From Syntrophorhabdaceae bacterium PtaU1.Bin034 (lineage in GTDB: Bacteria; Desulfobacterota_G; Syntrophorhabdia; Syntrophorhabdales; WCHB1-27), in the NCBI GenBank assembly GCA_002067405.1, contig MVRP01000057.1, positions 1 to 21,945 of the forward strand: a stretch of DNA of 21,945 nt, written 5' to 3'. Position numbers and translations under genes: made by a program. The stretch's first letter is position 1. Each line of letters starts with the position of its first letter. The notes below the pieces were generated by a model that was given only the letters and a program-made list of their open reading frames with translations, had not been told where the DNA came from and ran no database searches. This document shows, one piece after another, positions 7,253-14,922 of the stretch.

Positions 7253-9292
7253 ATGTCCGATGCGAAAATACTGATTGTCGAAGATGAAGGCATTGAGGCC
7301 CTCGACATTCAGCACAGACTTATAAACCTGGGATACCGCGTGCCCGCTATCGTGTTTTCCGGGGAAGAGGCTATAAAAAAGACGGAGGAAATGCAGCCAG
7401 ACCTTGTGTTGATGGATATCATGCTCCGCGGGGGAATTGACGGGGTGACGGCAGCCGAGCAGATCCGTGCCCGCTTCGACATCCCGATCGTGTATCTTAC
7501 CGCCTATGCGGACGAAGACACGCTCCAGCGGGCGAAGATAACGGCGCCTTACGGCTACCTCGTCAAGCCTTTCAAAGAGAGAGAACTGCATATTACCATC
7601 GACGTGGCTCTCTACAAGCACAAGATGGAGAAGAGGCTGAAAGAGAGCGAGAAGTGGCTCGCCACCACCCTCAGGAGCATCGGGGACGCAGTGATCGCCA
7701 CTGACAAAGAAGGCCAGGTGACCTTTATGAATCCCGTTGCCGAGGACCTGACGGGCTGGAAGCTGGAAGAGGCCACGAGCAAAAAACTGACCGAGATATT
7801 CAGAATTATAAACAGGGACACCCGCCGCGTCGTCGAAAACCCGGTGTCGAAGGTGCTGTCTGAGGGTGTCACGGTAGGGCTGGCGAACCACACCGTGTTG
7901 ATCGCGCGAAATGGAGCCGAAATCCCTATAGATGACAGTGCGGCCCCCATCAGGGACGACCGGGGGAACATGATGGGCGTGATCCTGGTATTCCGGGACA
8001 TCACGGAACGGGAGAAGGCGGAAAAGGCGCTGAACGACCAGCGGGAGTGGCTTCGCGTTACCCTCACGAGTATCGGCGACGCGGTGATAACCACGGACAC
8101 CGCCGGTATGGTCACCTTTGTGAATCCCGTAGCCGTGGCGCTGACCGGCTGGCAGTCAGCCGAGGCGGAGGGCAGGCCGGTCAAGGATGTCTTCCGGATC
8201 GTCAACGAGCAGACAAGCCAGCCGGCCGAGGATGTCGTGCAACGGGTGCTGCGCGAAGGATCCATCGTCAACCTCGCCAATAACACTGCCTTGATCACCC
8301 GCCAGGGACGCATGACACCCATTGAGGACAGCGCCGCGCCGATCAAAGACACGGATGGCGCGGTGAGGGGTGTCGTGCTTGTCTTCCACGATGTCACAGA
8401 GAAGCGGCGGGCGCAAGCTGCCCTGCGCAAGGCTCATGACGAACTGGAGGGGCGCGTTGAGGAACGTACAAGGGAACTGAGAGAAAGTAATGCGGCCCTG
8501 GAGGCAGAGATATTTGACCGCAAGAAGGCCGAAGAGGCGTTGCGGCGAGCACACGACGAACTGGAGCAGCGGGTCAGGGAACGAACGAGTGAGCTTGAGG
8601 AAGCGAACAAGGAACTGGAAGGCTTCGCGTACTCCGTATCCCACGACCTTCGCGCCCCCCTGCGAGCGATCGACGGGTTCTCGGATATAATTCAGAAGGA
8701 TTCCGCCAACAGCTTTGACGAGGAGACGAGGCGCATGTTCGACGTGATCCGGGCCAACGCGAAAAAGATGGGCAGGCTCATCGACGACCTTCTCGCCTTT
8801 TCAAGAGCGGGCAGGGCCGCAATGAATCTCTCTACAATCGACATGAGGGGACTTGTCCAAGAGGTATTGGAACAGGAGGAGGCCGCAAACCGTGAATATA
8901 GTTTTCATGTGCAGCTCGGTGAGCTTCCCCCTGCCTATGGCGATCGCGCCCTTGTCCGGCAGGTGCTCGCCAACCTGATGGAGAACGCGATCAAATTCAC
9001 TCGGGATAAGCCCGACCCTCGCATCGAGGTGGGCAGTTACGAGACCGGCGGCGGTGAGTGGGTCTACTATGTGAAGGACAATGGGGTAGGCTTTGACATG
9101 AAATACTACGACAAGCTCTTCGGTGTATTCCAGAGGCTGGTGACGGACCGGCAGTTCGAGGGGACCGGGGTTGGGCTCGCTATCGTCCACCGGCTGGTCA
9201 GCCGGCATGGCGGGCGTGTGTGGGCCGAAGGGAAGCTCCGCGAGGGGGCGACCTTTTACTTCACCCTGCCGCGACGGGGTGCGAATAGCTGA
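7253..9292 (+). CDS. REC-PAS-PAS sensor histidine kinase with phytochrome-type kinase core
   Basis: This 679-residue cytoplasmic kinase begins with a receiver domain (1-120; acidic pocket IVEDEG, phospho-acceptor Asp55 in LVLMDIML, Lys in LVKPF). Two PAS domains follow at about 134-258 and 266-390. They resemble each other closely (SIGDAV, NPVA, LTGW, DDSAAPI/EDSAAPI repeated) and so are an internal duplication. A coiled coil (about 390-450) leads to a HisKA motif YSVSHDLRAPLRAIDGFS (His464), then HATPase N box LMENAIKFT (Asn578), G1 DNGVGF (Asp609) and G2 GTGVGLA. This HisKA subtype is common in bacteriophytochromes, but no chromophore-binding domain is present. ATG 7253 has GAGGA seven bases upstream and lies 10 bases after the previous stop; the frame opens at a TTG at 7229 inside the previous gene. 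Its stop overlaps the next start (TGATG). No transmembrane segment is visible. It probably phosphorylates the adjacent Rcp1-type regulator. Confidence 0.93.
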   Translation: MSDAKILIVEDEGIEALDIQHRLINLGYRVPAIVFSGEEAIKKTEEMQPDLVLMDIMLRGGIDGVTAAEQIRARFDIPIVYLTAYADEDTLQRAKITAPYGYLVKPFKERELHITIDVALYKHKMEKRLKESEKWLATTLRSIGDAVIATDKEGQVTFMNPVAEDLTGWKLEEATSKKLTEIFRIINRDTRRVVENPVSKVLSEGVTVGLANHTVLIARNGAEIPIDDSAAPIRDDRGNMMGVILVFRDITEREKAEKALNDQREWLRVTLTSIGDAVITTDTAGMVTFVNPVAVALTGWQSAEAEGRPVKDVFRIVNEQTSQPAEDVVQRVLREGSIVNLANNTALITRQGRMTPIEDSAAPIKDTDGAVRGVVLVFHDVTEKRRAQAALRKAHDELEGRVEERTRELRESNAALEAEIFDRKKAEEALRRAHDELEQRVRERTSELEEANKELEGFAYSVSHDLRAPLRAIDGFSDIIQKDSANSFDEETRRMFDVIRANAKKMGRLIDDLLAFSRAGRAAMNLSTIDMRGLVQEVLEQEEAANREYSFHVQLGELPPAYGDRALVRQVLANLMENAIKFTRDKPDPRIEVGSYETGGGEWVYYVKDNGVGFDMKYYDKLFGVFQRLVTDRQFEGTGVGLAIVHRLVSRHGGRVWAEGKLREGATFYFTLPRRGANS

Positions 9293-9738
9293 TGGGTTGC
9301 GAACGAATGAATGAAGGAACAGTCGACATAGTCCTTGTGGAGGACAATCCATACGATGCGGAGCTTATAGCCAGAGTCCTGAAGAAAGAGATGCCACCCA
9401 TCCATATCAAGGTCTTCGATGACGGCGAGGAAGCTCTCGAATTCATCCGTGAAACCCGCAGAAAAGCAGGAGAGGCTTCGGTCCGGGAACAACCACGTCT
9501 GATCCTCCTTGACCTGAAGCTGCCGAAGGTGACCGGCCTGGAAGTTCTCCGCCATATCAAGACGGACGACCTGACAAAAGGCATTCCAGTGGTCGTATTC
9601 ACCTCATCGGCCGAGGAGCGTGACAGGCTTGAAAGCTACAGGCTCGGCGCGGACAGCTACGTAGTAAAGCCCGTCAACTTTGCCGATTTCCGCCGCTCGG
9701 TCATCGAGATCGCCAAAGGGTGGCTAAAGAAACGATGA
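9292..9738 (+). CDS. Rcp1-type single-domain response regulator
   Basis: A 148-residue receiver protein without an output domain. Seen are the acidic pocket VLVEDNPYDAEL, the phospho-acceptor Asp74 in LILLDLKLPK, the Thr/Ser pair in VFTSSAEERD, and the Lys in VVKPVNF. The VEDNP start, the LDLxLPK motif and the insertion before it match the Rcp1 family, which in cyanobacteria and other bacteria partners phytochrome-type kinases. Its ATG overlaps the stop of the upstream phytochrome-type kinase by one base, so the two are translationally coupled and are likely partners. An alternative ATG at 9307 also lacks a clear ribosome binding site. With no DNA-binding domain it must signal onward by phosphotransfer or direct binding. 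Confidence 0.93.
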   Translation: MGCERMNEGTVDIVLVEDNPYDAELIARVLKKEMPPIHIKVFDDGEEALEFIRETRRKAGEASVREQPRLILLDLKLPKVTGLEVLRHIKTDDLTKGIPVVVFTSSAEERDRLESYRLGADSYVVKPVNFADFRRSVIEIAKGWLKKR

Positions 9739-9813
9739 CACCGGATACCGGTCAAGACCGGCAAGAGACCGGATGGCGGCGTCCGGCATCGCCATTGCGT
9801 TGTGAGGTCCTTT

Positions 9814-11907
9814 ATGACTTATCCAAAGATACGTATCCTGATTCTTGAAGACGTACCGGCCGATGCAGAGCTTATCGAGAGGGAACTGAGGTCGGGAGGA
9901 CCGGATTTTTCGTCGCTGTGCGTCGACGACGAGGGCTCCTTCACCTGCGCGATCAAGGAGTTTCACCCGGACGTGATCCTCTCGGATTACTCTCTGCCCG
10001 GTTTTGATGGCGCATCGGCGCTCGCCGTCGCGCGGACGCACGCGCCGGATATCCCATTTATATTCGTTACCGGCGCTCTCGGTGAGGAACGGGCGGTGGA
10101 GCTTCTCAAGAGCGGCGCCAACGATTTCGTCCTGAAGGACAAGCTTGTTCGACTGCCGGCGGCGGTGAAGAGGGCCATTGCCGAGGCGGAGGAGAAGGTA
10201 AAGCGGAAAGCGGCCGAGCTGAGCTTGCGAAAGGCACACAGGGAACTGAGGGAGTCCCACAGATATCTGGAGCGGAAGGTTGAGGAGAGAACGAAGGAAT
10301 TGAAGGAGAGTGAGCAACGCTTCCACCTGATCGCCGACACCATGCCTAACCTGGTATGGACCGCCCGGCCCAACGGCACGATCGATTATCTGAACAGGCA
10401 CGGCCTTGAATATATAGGCATCCCCGAGCCGGAAAGCGGGCAATCCTGGCACATCAAACCCGTACATCCCGACGACTGGAAAACGACGGTTGAAACCTGG
10501 CGCAAGGCCATGGTGAGCGGCGAGCCCTATCAATTGGAACACAGGGTGAGACGCTTTGACAGCGCGTACCGGTGGTTTCTGAGCCGCTGCATTCCTGTCC
10601 GCGACGAGAAAGGGCGCATCATCAAGTGGTACGGGACTTCAACGGACATCCACGAGATGCGGACAAGCCGGGACGAGCTCGGGCAGCTCGTGGAGGCGAG
10701 AACATCAGAGCTGCAGAACGCCTATGACCGGCTGTTGACCGAAACGAGAGAACGGGAGCGGATCGAGGAACAACTGCGCCAGGCCCAGAAGATGGAAGCC
10801 GTGGGCACCTTGGCTGGAGGTATCGCTCACGACTTCAACAACATTCTGGCTGCGATCATCGGCAACACCGAGCTGGCCCTCGACGACGTTCCCGAGGATA
10901 ATTCGGCTCGCCGGAACCTTCTCCAGATATCCAAGGCATCCCTTCGAGCGCGAGACCTCGTTAAGCAGATCCTGACGTTTAGCAGGAAGTCGGATAAGGA
11001 ACGCAAACCGCTCAGCATCACGCCCCTTGTCAAAGAGACGTTCAAGTTTCTGAAGGCGTCCCTGCCTGCGTCAATTGATATGAAGCTCGTTGCAGAGGCC
11101 GCGCACGATATCGTTCTCGCCAACCCGTCGCAGCTTCAGCAAGTCGTGATGAACCTCGCCACCAACGCCGCTCATGCCATGCCTGATGGGGGAAGTCTGG
11201 AGATAGCGCTCTTCGATGCGCACTTTCAGGCATCGGACCTTCTGCCGGATCCGGAGATGGAATCAGGAAGTTATGTGGCTATCTCCGTGAGCGATACAGG
11301 CTGCGGTATGAACGAGTCAGTGAAGCGGCGGGTTTTTGAGCCCTTTTTCACGACGAAAGATCCCGGCTCAGGGGTCGGACTCGGCCTTTCGGTGGTTTAC
11401 GGCATCGTGAAAAGCTATGAGGGAGGCATAACGGTGACGAGTACACCGAAAAAGGGTTCGACTTTCACCGTGTTCCTGCCCAGGGGAGAAGAGGCTGACG
11501 GTGCTCCAGGAGGCGAACAGCGGGTACGGATGGGGACGGAGAAAATCCTCTTTATTGACGACGAGGAGGCGCTCAGAGTCGCGGCGAAAGACATGCTCTC
11601 GAGGCTCGGTTACGCCGTAACGGCTCTTGCCGATCCGCGTGAAGCGCTCGATCGATTCAGACAAGACCCGACAGCCTTCGACGTGGTGATCACCGACTAT
11701 ACGATGCCCGGAATGAACGGGCTCGCCCTCGGGAAGAAGCTTCTGGAAATACGACCAGGGTTGCCGGTAATCCTGCATACCGGGTATAACGAGTCGGTCG
11801 ACGGCGGCCGTGCGGAGGATGCCGGGATCAGGGAATTCCTGATGAAGCCACTTTCCCGGCAGGAACTGTCTGACGCAATAAGACGCGTGCTGGATCAGCG
11901 AATCTGA
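9814..11907 (+). CDS. REC-PAS-HisKA-HATPase-REC hybrid histidine kinase
   Basis: A 697-residue cytoplasmic hybrid kinase. The N-terminal receiver (about 4-130) has acceptor Asp58 in [12 protein letters not shown] and Lys in FVLKDK. A coiled coil leads to a PAS_3-type domain (about 168-280, [14 protein letters not shown] to TDIHEMR). The HisKA motif is [14 protein letters not shown] (His339), followed by HATPase ([31 protein letters not shown]) and a C-terminal receiver (about 575-697) with acceptor Asp628 in [10 protein letters not shown] and Lys in LMKPL. The start at ATG 9814 is preferred because GAGGT lies five bases upstream; the frame is also open from GTG 9802. A 75-base gap with several ACCGG repeats separates it from the previous gene, so it is probably the last gene of the signalling operon. 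No transmembrane segment or DNA-binding domain is seen. Confidence 0.93.
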   Translation: MTYPKIRILILEDVPADAELIERELRSGGPDFSSLCVDDEGSFTCAIKEFHPDVILSDYSLPGFDGASALAVARTHAPDIPFIFVTGALGEERAVELLKSGANDFVLKDKLVRLPAAVKRAIAEAEEKVKRKAAELSLRKAHRELRESHRYLERKVEERTKELKESEQRFHLIADTMPNLVWTARPNGTIDYLNRHGLEYIGIPEPESGQSWHIKPVHPDDWKTTVETWRKAMVSGEPYQLEHRVRRFDSAYRWFLSRCIPVRDEKGRIIKWYGTSTDIHEMRTSRDELGQLVEARTSELQNAYDRLLTETRERERIEEQLRQAQKMEAVGTLAGGIAHDFNNILAAIIGNTELALDDVPEDNSARRNLLQISKASLRARDLVKQILTFSRKSDKERKPLSITPLVKETFKFLKASLPASIDMKLVAEAAHDIVLANPSQLQQVVMNLATNAAHAMPDGGSLEIALFDAHFQASDLLPDPEMESGSYVAISVSDTGCGMNESVKRRVFEPFFTTKDPGSGVGLGLSVVYGIVKSYEGGITVTSTPKKGSTFTVFLPRGEEADGAPGGEQRVRMGTEKILFIDDEEALRVAAKDMLSRLGYAVTALADPREALDRFRQDPTAFDVVITDYTMPGMNGLALGKKLLEIRPGLPVILHTGYNESVDGGRAEDAGIREFLMKPLSRQELSDAIRRVLDQRI

Positions 11908-11931
11908 ACCCCGGGCGGCAAGCCGATAACC

Positions 11932-11959
11932 TTGCCGAACCCTTTTCCCGTATTACATT
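11932..11959 (+). promoter_or_regulatory. Candidate sigma-70 promoter of cydAB
   Basis: TTGCCG (11932-11937) and TACATT (11954-11959), separated by 16 bases, lie 42 bases before the cydA start, in the 94-base gap after the hybrid kinase. Each hexamer has two mismatches to consensus. This suggests that cydAB can be transcribed independently of the signalling run. Confidence 0.4.
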
Positions 11960-12001
11960 AGGGATAGAAACGGAACTTTGAACCGATTGCGGGAGGCCCG
12001 T

Positions 12002-13327
12002 ATGGATGTAACGATGTTATCCCGGCTCCAGTTTGCGGCAGCGACCTATTTCCATTTCCTCTTTGTGCCTTTGACCCTCGGACTTTCCATCCTGCTCGCA
12101 ATTATGGAGACAATATACGCCAGGACGGGGAACGAGGACTACAAGACCATGACGAAGTTCTGGGGAAGGATTTTCCTCATCAACTTCGTCGTAGGCGTGG
12201 TCACCGGGATCACCCTGGAATTTCAGTTCGGGACAAATTGGTCGCGCTACTCCCGCTACGTAGGTGATATCTTTGGCCCGCTCCTCGCTATTGAAGCCAC
12301 GGTTGCTTTTTTTCTGGAATCCACTTTCATTGCGGTCTGGGCATTCGGGTGGAACCGAATCTCTCCGAAGCTCCACGCGGTCACCATCTGGCTTGTCGCT
12401 CTTGCTGCCAATGTCTCCGCTGTCTGGATCCTCATTGCCAATTCGTGGATGCAGAACCCCGTGGGTTTCGTTATGAAGTCCGGCCGCCCTGTACTCTCCG
12501 ACCTTGGCGCCGTTGTTACCCAGGGTTATGCGATCCTTACCATACTCCACACGCTCGCAGCAGCTTACGTGCTCACGGGTTTCTTCCTCATGGGTGCGAG
12601 CGCCTATCATCTTGCACGGAAACGGTTTCCCGCCATCTTTTCCAAATCTTTCAAAATGGGGCTCTACATGGCGCTCATCTTCAGCCTTTTCGTGATTATC
12701 GAAGGTCACCTGCACGGCGCCCACCTTTCTCACATACAACCCGCCAAGCTCGCTTCCCTTGAAGCTCACTGGGTAACACGCGAACGGGCCCCCATCTATC
12801 TTTTTGCACTTCCCGATCCGGAAAAAGAGCGTAACAGCGTCGAGATCGGGCGTATCCCCGGGGCGCTCAGCCTGCTCGCCCTTCACTCAGCCGACGCAAA
12901 AGTCACGGGCCTTCGCGATATCCCCAGAGAGGACCGTCCGCCAGTGACCATTACCTACCTGTCATATCGGCTCATGGTCATTCTCGGCATCCTTTTGCTT
13001 GTTCTGGTTATTGCTGCATGGGTTCGGCGGAACCGTATGGAATCCAGTCCGCTGCTCTCCCGATTGCTTCTCTACGCCATTCCTCTCCCGTACATCGCTT
13101 GCTCCCTCGGGTGGACGGTTGCGGAGGTGGGAAGGCAGCCGTGGATCGTCTACGGGCTCATGAGAACAACCCATGCCGTCTCTCCTGTGGCAGGCTCTCA
13201 GGTAGCCATCTCGTTCGCTGCGTTCCTCCTCATCTACACCCTGATCGGGATCACGGCTTTTTGGCTTATGGCACAGACCGTCAAGAAAGGACCGGGAATG
13301 CCGGGTGAGGGCTATGGAGGCAGTTGA
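12002..13327 (+). CDS. cydA: Cytochrome bd ubiquinol oxidase subunit I
   Basis: CydA carries the three haems and the quinol site of the bd-type terminal oxidase in the cytoplasmic membrane, reducing O2 to water with high affinity. Family hallmarks are clear: LSRLQFA...FHFLFVPLTLG with haem-ligand His18, TKFWGRIFLINFVVGVVTG, EFQFGTNWSRYSRYVGDIFG, Glu98 and Glu106 in LAIEATVAFFLEST, His183 in ILHTLAAAY, Met325 in YRLMVILG, and GWTVAEVGRQPW. At 441 residues it is shorter than E. coli CydA (522), consistent with the short Q-loop subfamily. ATG 12002 is chosen for the GGGAGG five bases upstream; the TTG at 11978 would add eight residues. About nine hydrophobic segments are visible. cydB follows after 56 bases. 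In an anaerobe this enzyme usually serves oxygen removal or microaerobic respiration. Confidence 0.97.
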   Translation: MDVTMLSRLQFAAATYFHFLFVPLTLGLSILLAIMETIYARTGNEDYKTMTKFWGRIFLINFVVGVVTGITLEFQFGTNWSRYSRYVGDIFGPLLAIEATVAFFLESTFIAVWAFGWNRISPKLHAVTIWLVALAANVSAVWILIANSWMQNPVGFVMKSGRPVLSDLGAVVTQGYAILTILHTLAAAYVLTGFFLMGASAYHLARKRFPAIFSKSFKMGLYMALIFSLFVIIEGHLHGAHLSHIQPAKLASLEAHWVTRERAPIYLFALPDPEKERNSVEIGRIPGALSLLALHSADAKVTGLRDIPREDRPPVTITYLSYRLMVILGILLLVLVIAAWVRRNRMESSPLLSRLLLYAIPLPYIACSLGWTVAEVGRQPWIVYGLMRTTHAVSPVAGSQVAISFAAFLLIYTLIGITAFWLMAQTVKKGPGMPGEGYGGS

Positions 13328-13340
13328 GCAGGTTGAGCAG
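13323..13340 (+). repeat. Tandem 9-bp repeat across the cydA stop
   Basis: GTTGAGCAG is repeated twice in tandem (13323-13331, 13332-13340). Each copy has a TGA in the cydA frame, so the duplication adds a second in-frame stop three codons on. It is probably a slippage product with no function. Confidence 0.8.
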
Positions 13341-13383
13341 TTTTAGTGGATGAGTAGGGAAAGAAGCTCTTGGAGGTGTACAA

Positions 13384-14385
13384 ATGCTCGAAACCGTATG
13401 GTTTCTCTTATGGGGTATTCTCTGGGCCGTCTACTTTATGTTGGGCGGATTCGAACTGGGTGTCGGCATGCTCGCACCTCTCCTTGCTCACGGTAAGGAC
13501 GAAAAGCAACAGCTTCAAAGCTTCATAGGCCCTTACTGGGATGGAAATCAGGTCTGGCTCATCACCGCAGGGGGTGTTACGTTCGCTGCGTTCCCTGTTG
13601 CTTATGCCACCCTTTTCAGCGCCTTTTACACGCCGTTGATGTTCGTGCTCTTTGCCCTCATCGTCCGGGCGGTCTCAATCGAATTCAGGGATAGGAGAGA
13701 AAGCGCGTCATGGCAGAGCCTATTCGATATCGGCATTTTTATAGGCAGTTTTCTCCCTGCCCTGCTCTTCGGCGTGGCCTTCGCAAATATCTTCAAAGGG
13801 ATACCTATTGATGGCGAAGGCGTTTTCCGCGGTAACCTGCTGACGCTGCTCAACCCTTACGGTCTTGCCGGCGGCCTGTTCTTTCTCGCCCTGTTCGCCA
13901 CGCACGGTGCCCTCTGGGCCGTCTATAGGTCGGGCAGCGGTCTCAGGGACAAGGCTAAAAGGCTTTCCCGGCTCGTATGGCTTCCGTGCGCGCTCCTCGC
14001 CGTCGTCTTTCTCCTGCTCACCGCCTTTTACACGAGGTTCTGGAACAATTACTCAGCTTCGCCTCTGCTCCTCATCATACCTTTACTCGCTGTCGCAGCC
14101 CTCCTCACGATGAGATACTTCATGCAAAAGGGGCTGTGGGGGGCCGCTCTTCTTTCCTCTTTTGCCCTCATCCTTTTCTCCGTGCTCTTCGGTGTGATCG
14201 GCCTCTACCCTGATCTGCTCCCCTCCACCCTGGATACCCGCCATAGCCTCTCGATCCATAACGCGGCATCGAGCCCCCTCACACTCACGATCATGCTCGT
14301 TGTCGCGCTTATCTTCGTACCCGTGGTCATCCTCTATCAGGGGTGGGCCTACAAGTTGTTTTTGAAAGGGGAAAGAACGCCATAG
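13384..14385 (+). CDS. cydB: Cytochrome bd ubiquinol oxidase subunit II
   Basis: CydB is the second, haem-free membrane subunit of the bd oxidase and pairs with CydA. Seen are the N-terminal FMLGGFELGVGMLAPLL, then IGPYWDGNQVWLITAGGVTFAAFPVAYATLFSAFY, a signature of the family, and about eight to nine hydrophobic segments over 333 residues, a normal length for shorter CydB proteins. TTGGAGGTG lies six bases before the ATG. It follows cydA closely on the same strand and forms an operon with it. No CydX-like small subunit and no cydCD transporter genes follow directly. Identification is firm. Confidence 0.96.
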   Translation: MLETVWFLLWGILWAVYFMLGGFELGVGMLAPLLAHGKDEKQQLQSFIGPYWDGNQVWLITAGGVTFAAFPVAYATLFSAFYTPLMFVLFALIVRAVSIEFRDRRESASWQSLFDIGIFIGSFLPALLFGVAFANIFKGIPIDGEGVFRGNLLTLLNPYGLAGGLFFLALFATHGALWAVYRSGSGLRDKAKRLSRLVWLPCALLAVVFLLLTAFYTRFWNNYSASPLLLIIPLLAVAALLTMRYFMQKGLWGAALLSSFALILFSVLFGVIGLYPDLLPSTLDTRHSLSIHNAASSPLTLTIMLVVALIFVPVVILYQGWAYKLFLKGERTP

Positions 14386-14479
14386 CACCCCGTGTTGCTG
14401 CTGAACTGTCACTGGGCGACCGGTGGGTGGTGCAACTATATTCGGCGTTCCCCGTTCAGGATCTAAGGTTATTCTTTCC

Positions 14480-14508
14480 TTTACAGTCCAAAAGTGCAAT
14501 GGTAGAAT
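14480..14508 (+). promoter_or_regulatory. Near-consensus sigma-70 promoter
   Basis: TTTACA (14480-14485) and TAGAAT (14503-14508) are separated by exactly 17 bases, and each hexamer has one mismatch to consensus. Transcription would start near 14515 and run through two short frames into the hybrid kinase at 14919. This is the best housekeeping promoter seen in the window and would uncouple this kinase from cydAB. Confidence 0.6.
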
Positions 14509-14541
14509 CATCAAATTGTCGTTAATGGGGAGGAGAGCACA

Positions 14542-14778
14542 ATGGTTTGTGCCTGCATCTCGTCGAGACGCAAGAGGTTGTCCTTCCATCACGAACCGGC
14601 AGATCGGGTAACGCACCTCTTTCACGATCGCAACCACCGGCGAATCACCACTCAGTTGAAATTTACGAGCGAGCACAGAAAGCATTTGAGAGGGAGGCAG
14701 GATTGCCGTCAGTCTGTGGACGACGGTGGCCACCCGGCTGTTGACGCCAGGTACCCGGTATTGGCGGCGCTGTTGTGA
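14542..14778 (+). CDS. Possible 78-residue ORF of unknown function
   Basis: The ATG is preceded by GGGGAGGAG (14527-14535) with six bases of spacing, and the promoter at 14480-14508 would start its transcript about 27 bases upstream. These signals argue for translation. The product, rich in His and Arg (VTHLFHDRNHRRIT, HRKHLRGRQD), has no hydrophobic segment and matches no family I know, and its composition resembles an out-of-frame reading. It may be a real small protein, a decayed gene, or a leader whose translation affects the genes downstream. Confidence 0.35.
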   Translation: MVCACISSRRKRLSFHHEPADRVTHLFHDRNHRRITTQLKFTSEHRKHLRGRQDCRQSVDDGGHPAVDARYPVLAALL

Positions 14779-14844
14779 AACGCATAGGGGCGACGTCCGG
14801 ACTCGGCTCAGCATTGTGCAGCTCAGATGGGAGGAGAACTGAAG

Positions 14845-14922
14845 ATGAGTGAAAATGTGGGAAGGGTTTCTAAAGCCGATTATCCGGCTCCCGGGAATGC
14901 TCCGGCCGGAAGTGGATCATGA
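14845..14922 (+). CDS. 25-codon leader ORF coupled to the hybrid kinase
   Basis: A short frame, starting MSENVGRVSKADYPAPG and ending GSGS, has GGGAGGAG (14829-14836) eight bases before its ATG. Its TGA overlaps the ATG of the hybrid kinase as ATGA (14919-14922). The kinase itself has only a weak ribosome binding site, so ribosomes terminating here probably reinitiate on it. The peptide is polar, Gly/Pro/Ser-rich and unlike classical attenuator leaders, which have runs of one amino acid. It may act only as a coupling leader. Confidence 0.5.
   Translation: MSENVGRVSKADYPAPGNAPAGSGS

Larger units (their letters stand above)
14386..14844. other. Gap between cydB and the second hybrid kinase
   Basis: This gap lacks any recognised family. 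It contains a near-consensus promoter (14480-14508) and a 78-codon frame with an excellent ribosome binding site (14542-14778). A minus-strand frame crossing the gap (14083-14814) is antisense to cydB for more than a third of its length and is probably not coding. I see no clear terminator for cydAB. Confidence 0.5.

Noticed and set aside
6457..7308. 283-codon minus-strand ORF
   Set aside because: It is antisense to the HisKA/HATPase part of the kinase gene and reads purine-rich repeats as low-complexity Ser/Pro/Leu. No start signal was seen.
14083..14814. 243-codon minus-strand ORF from the spacer into cydB
   Set aside because: More than a third of it is antisense to cydB, and the spacer part has no recognisable family. 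A plus-strand promoter and ribosome binding sites are better supported there.
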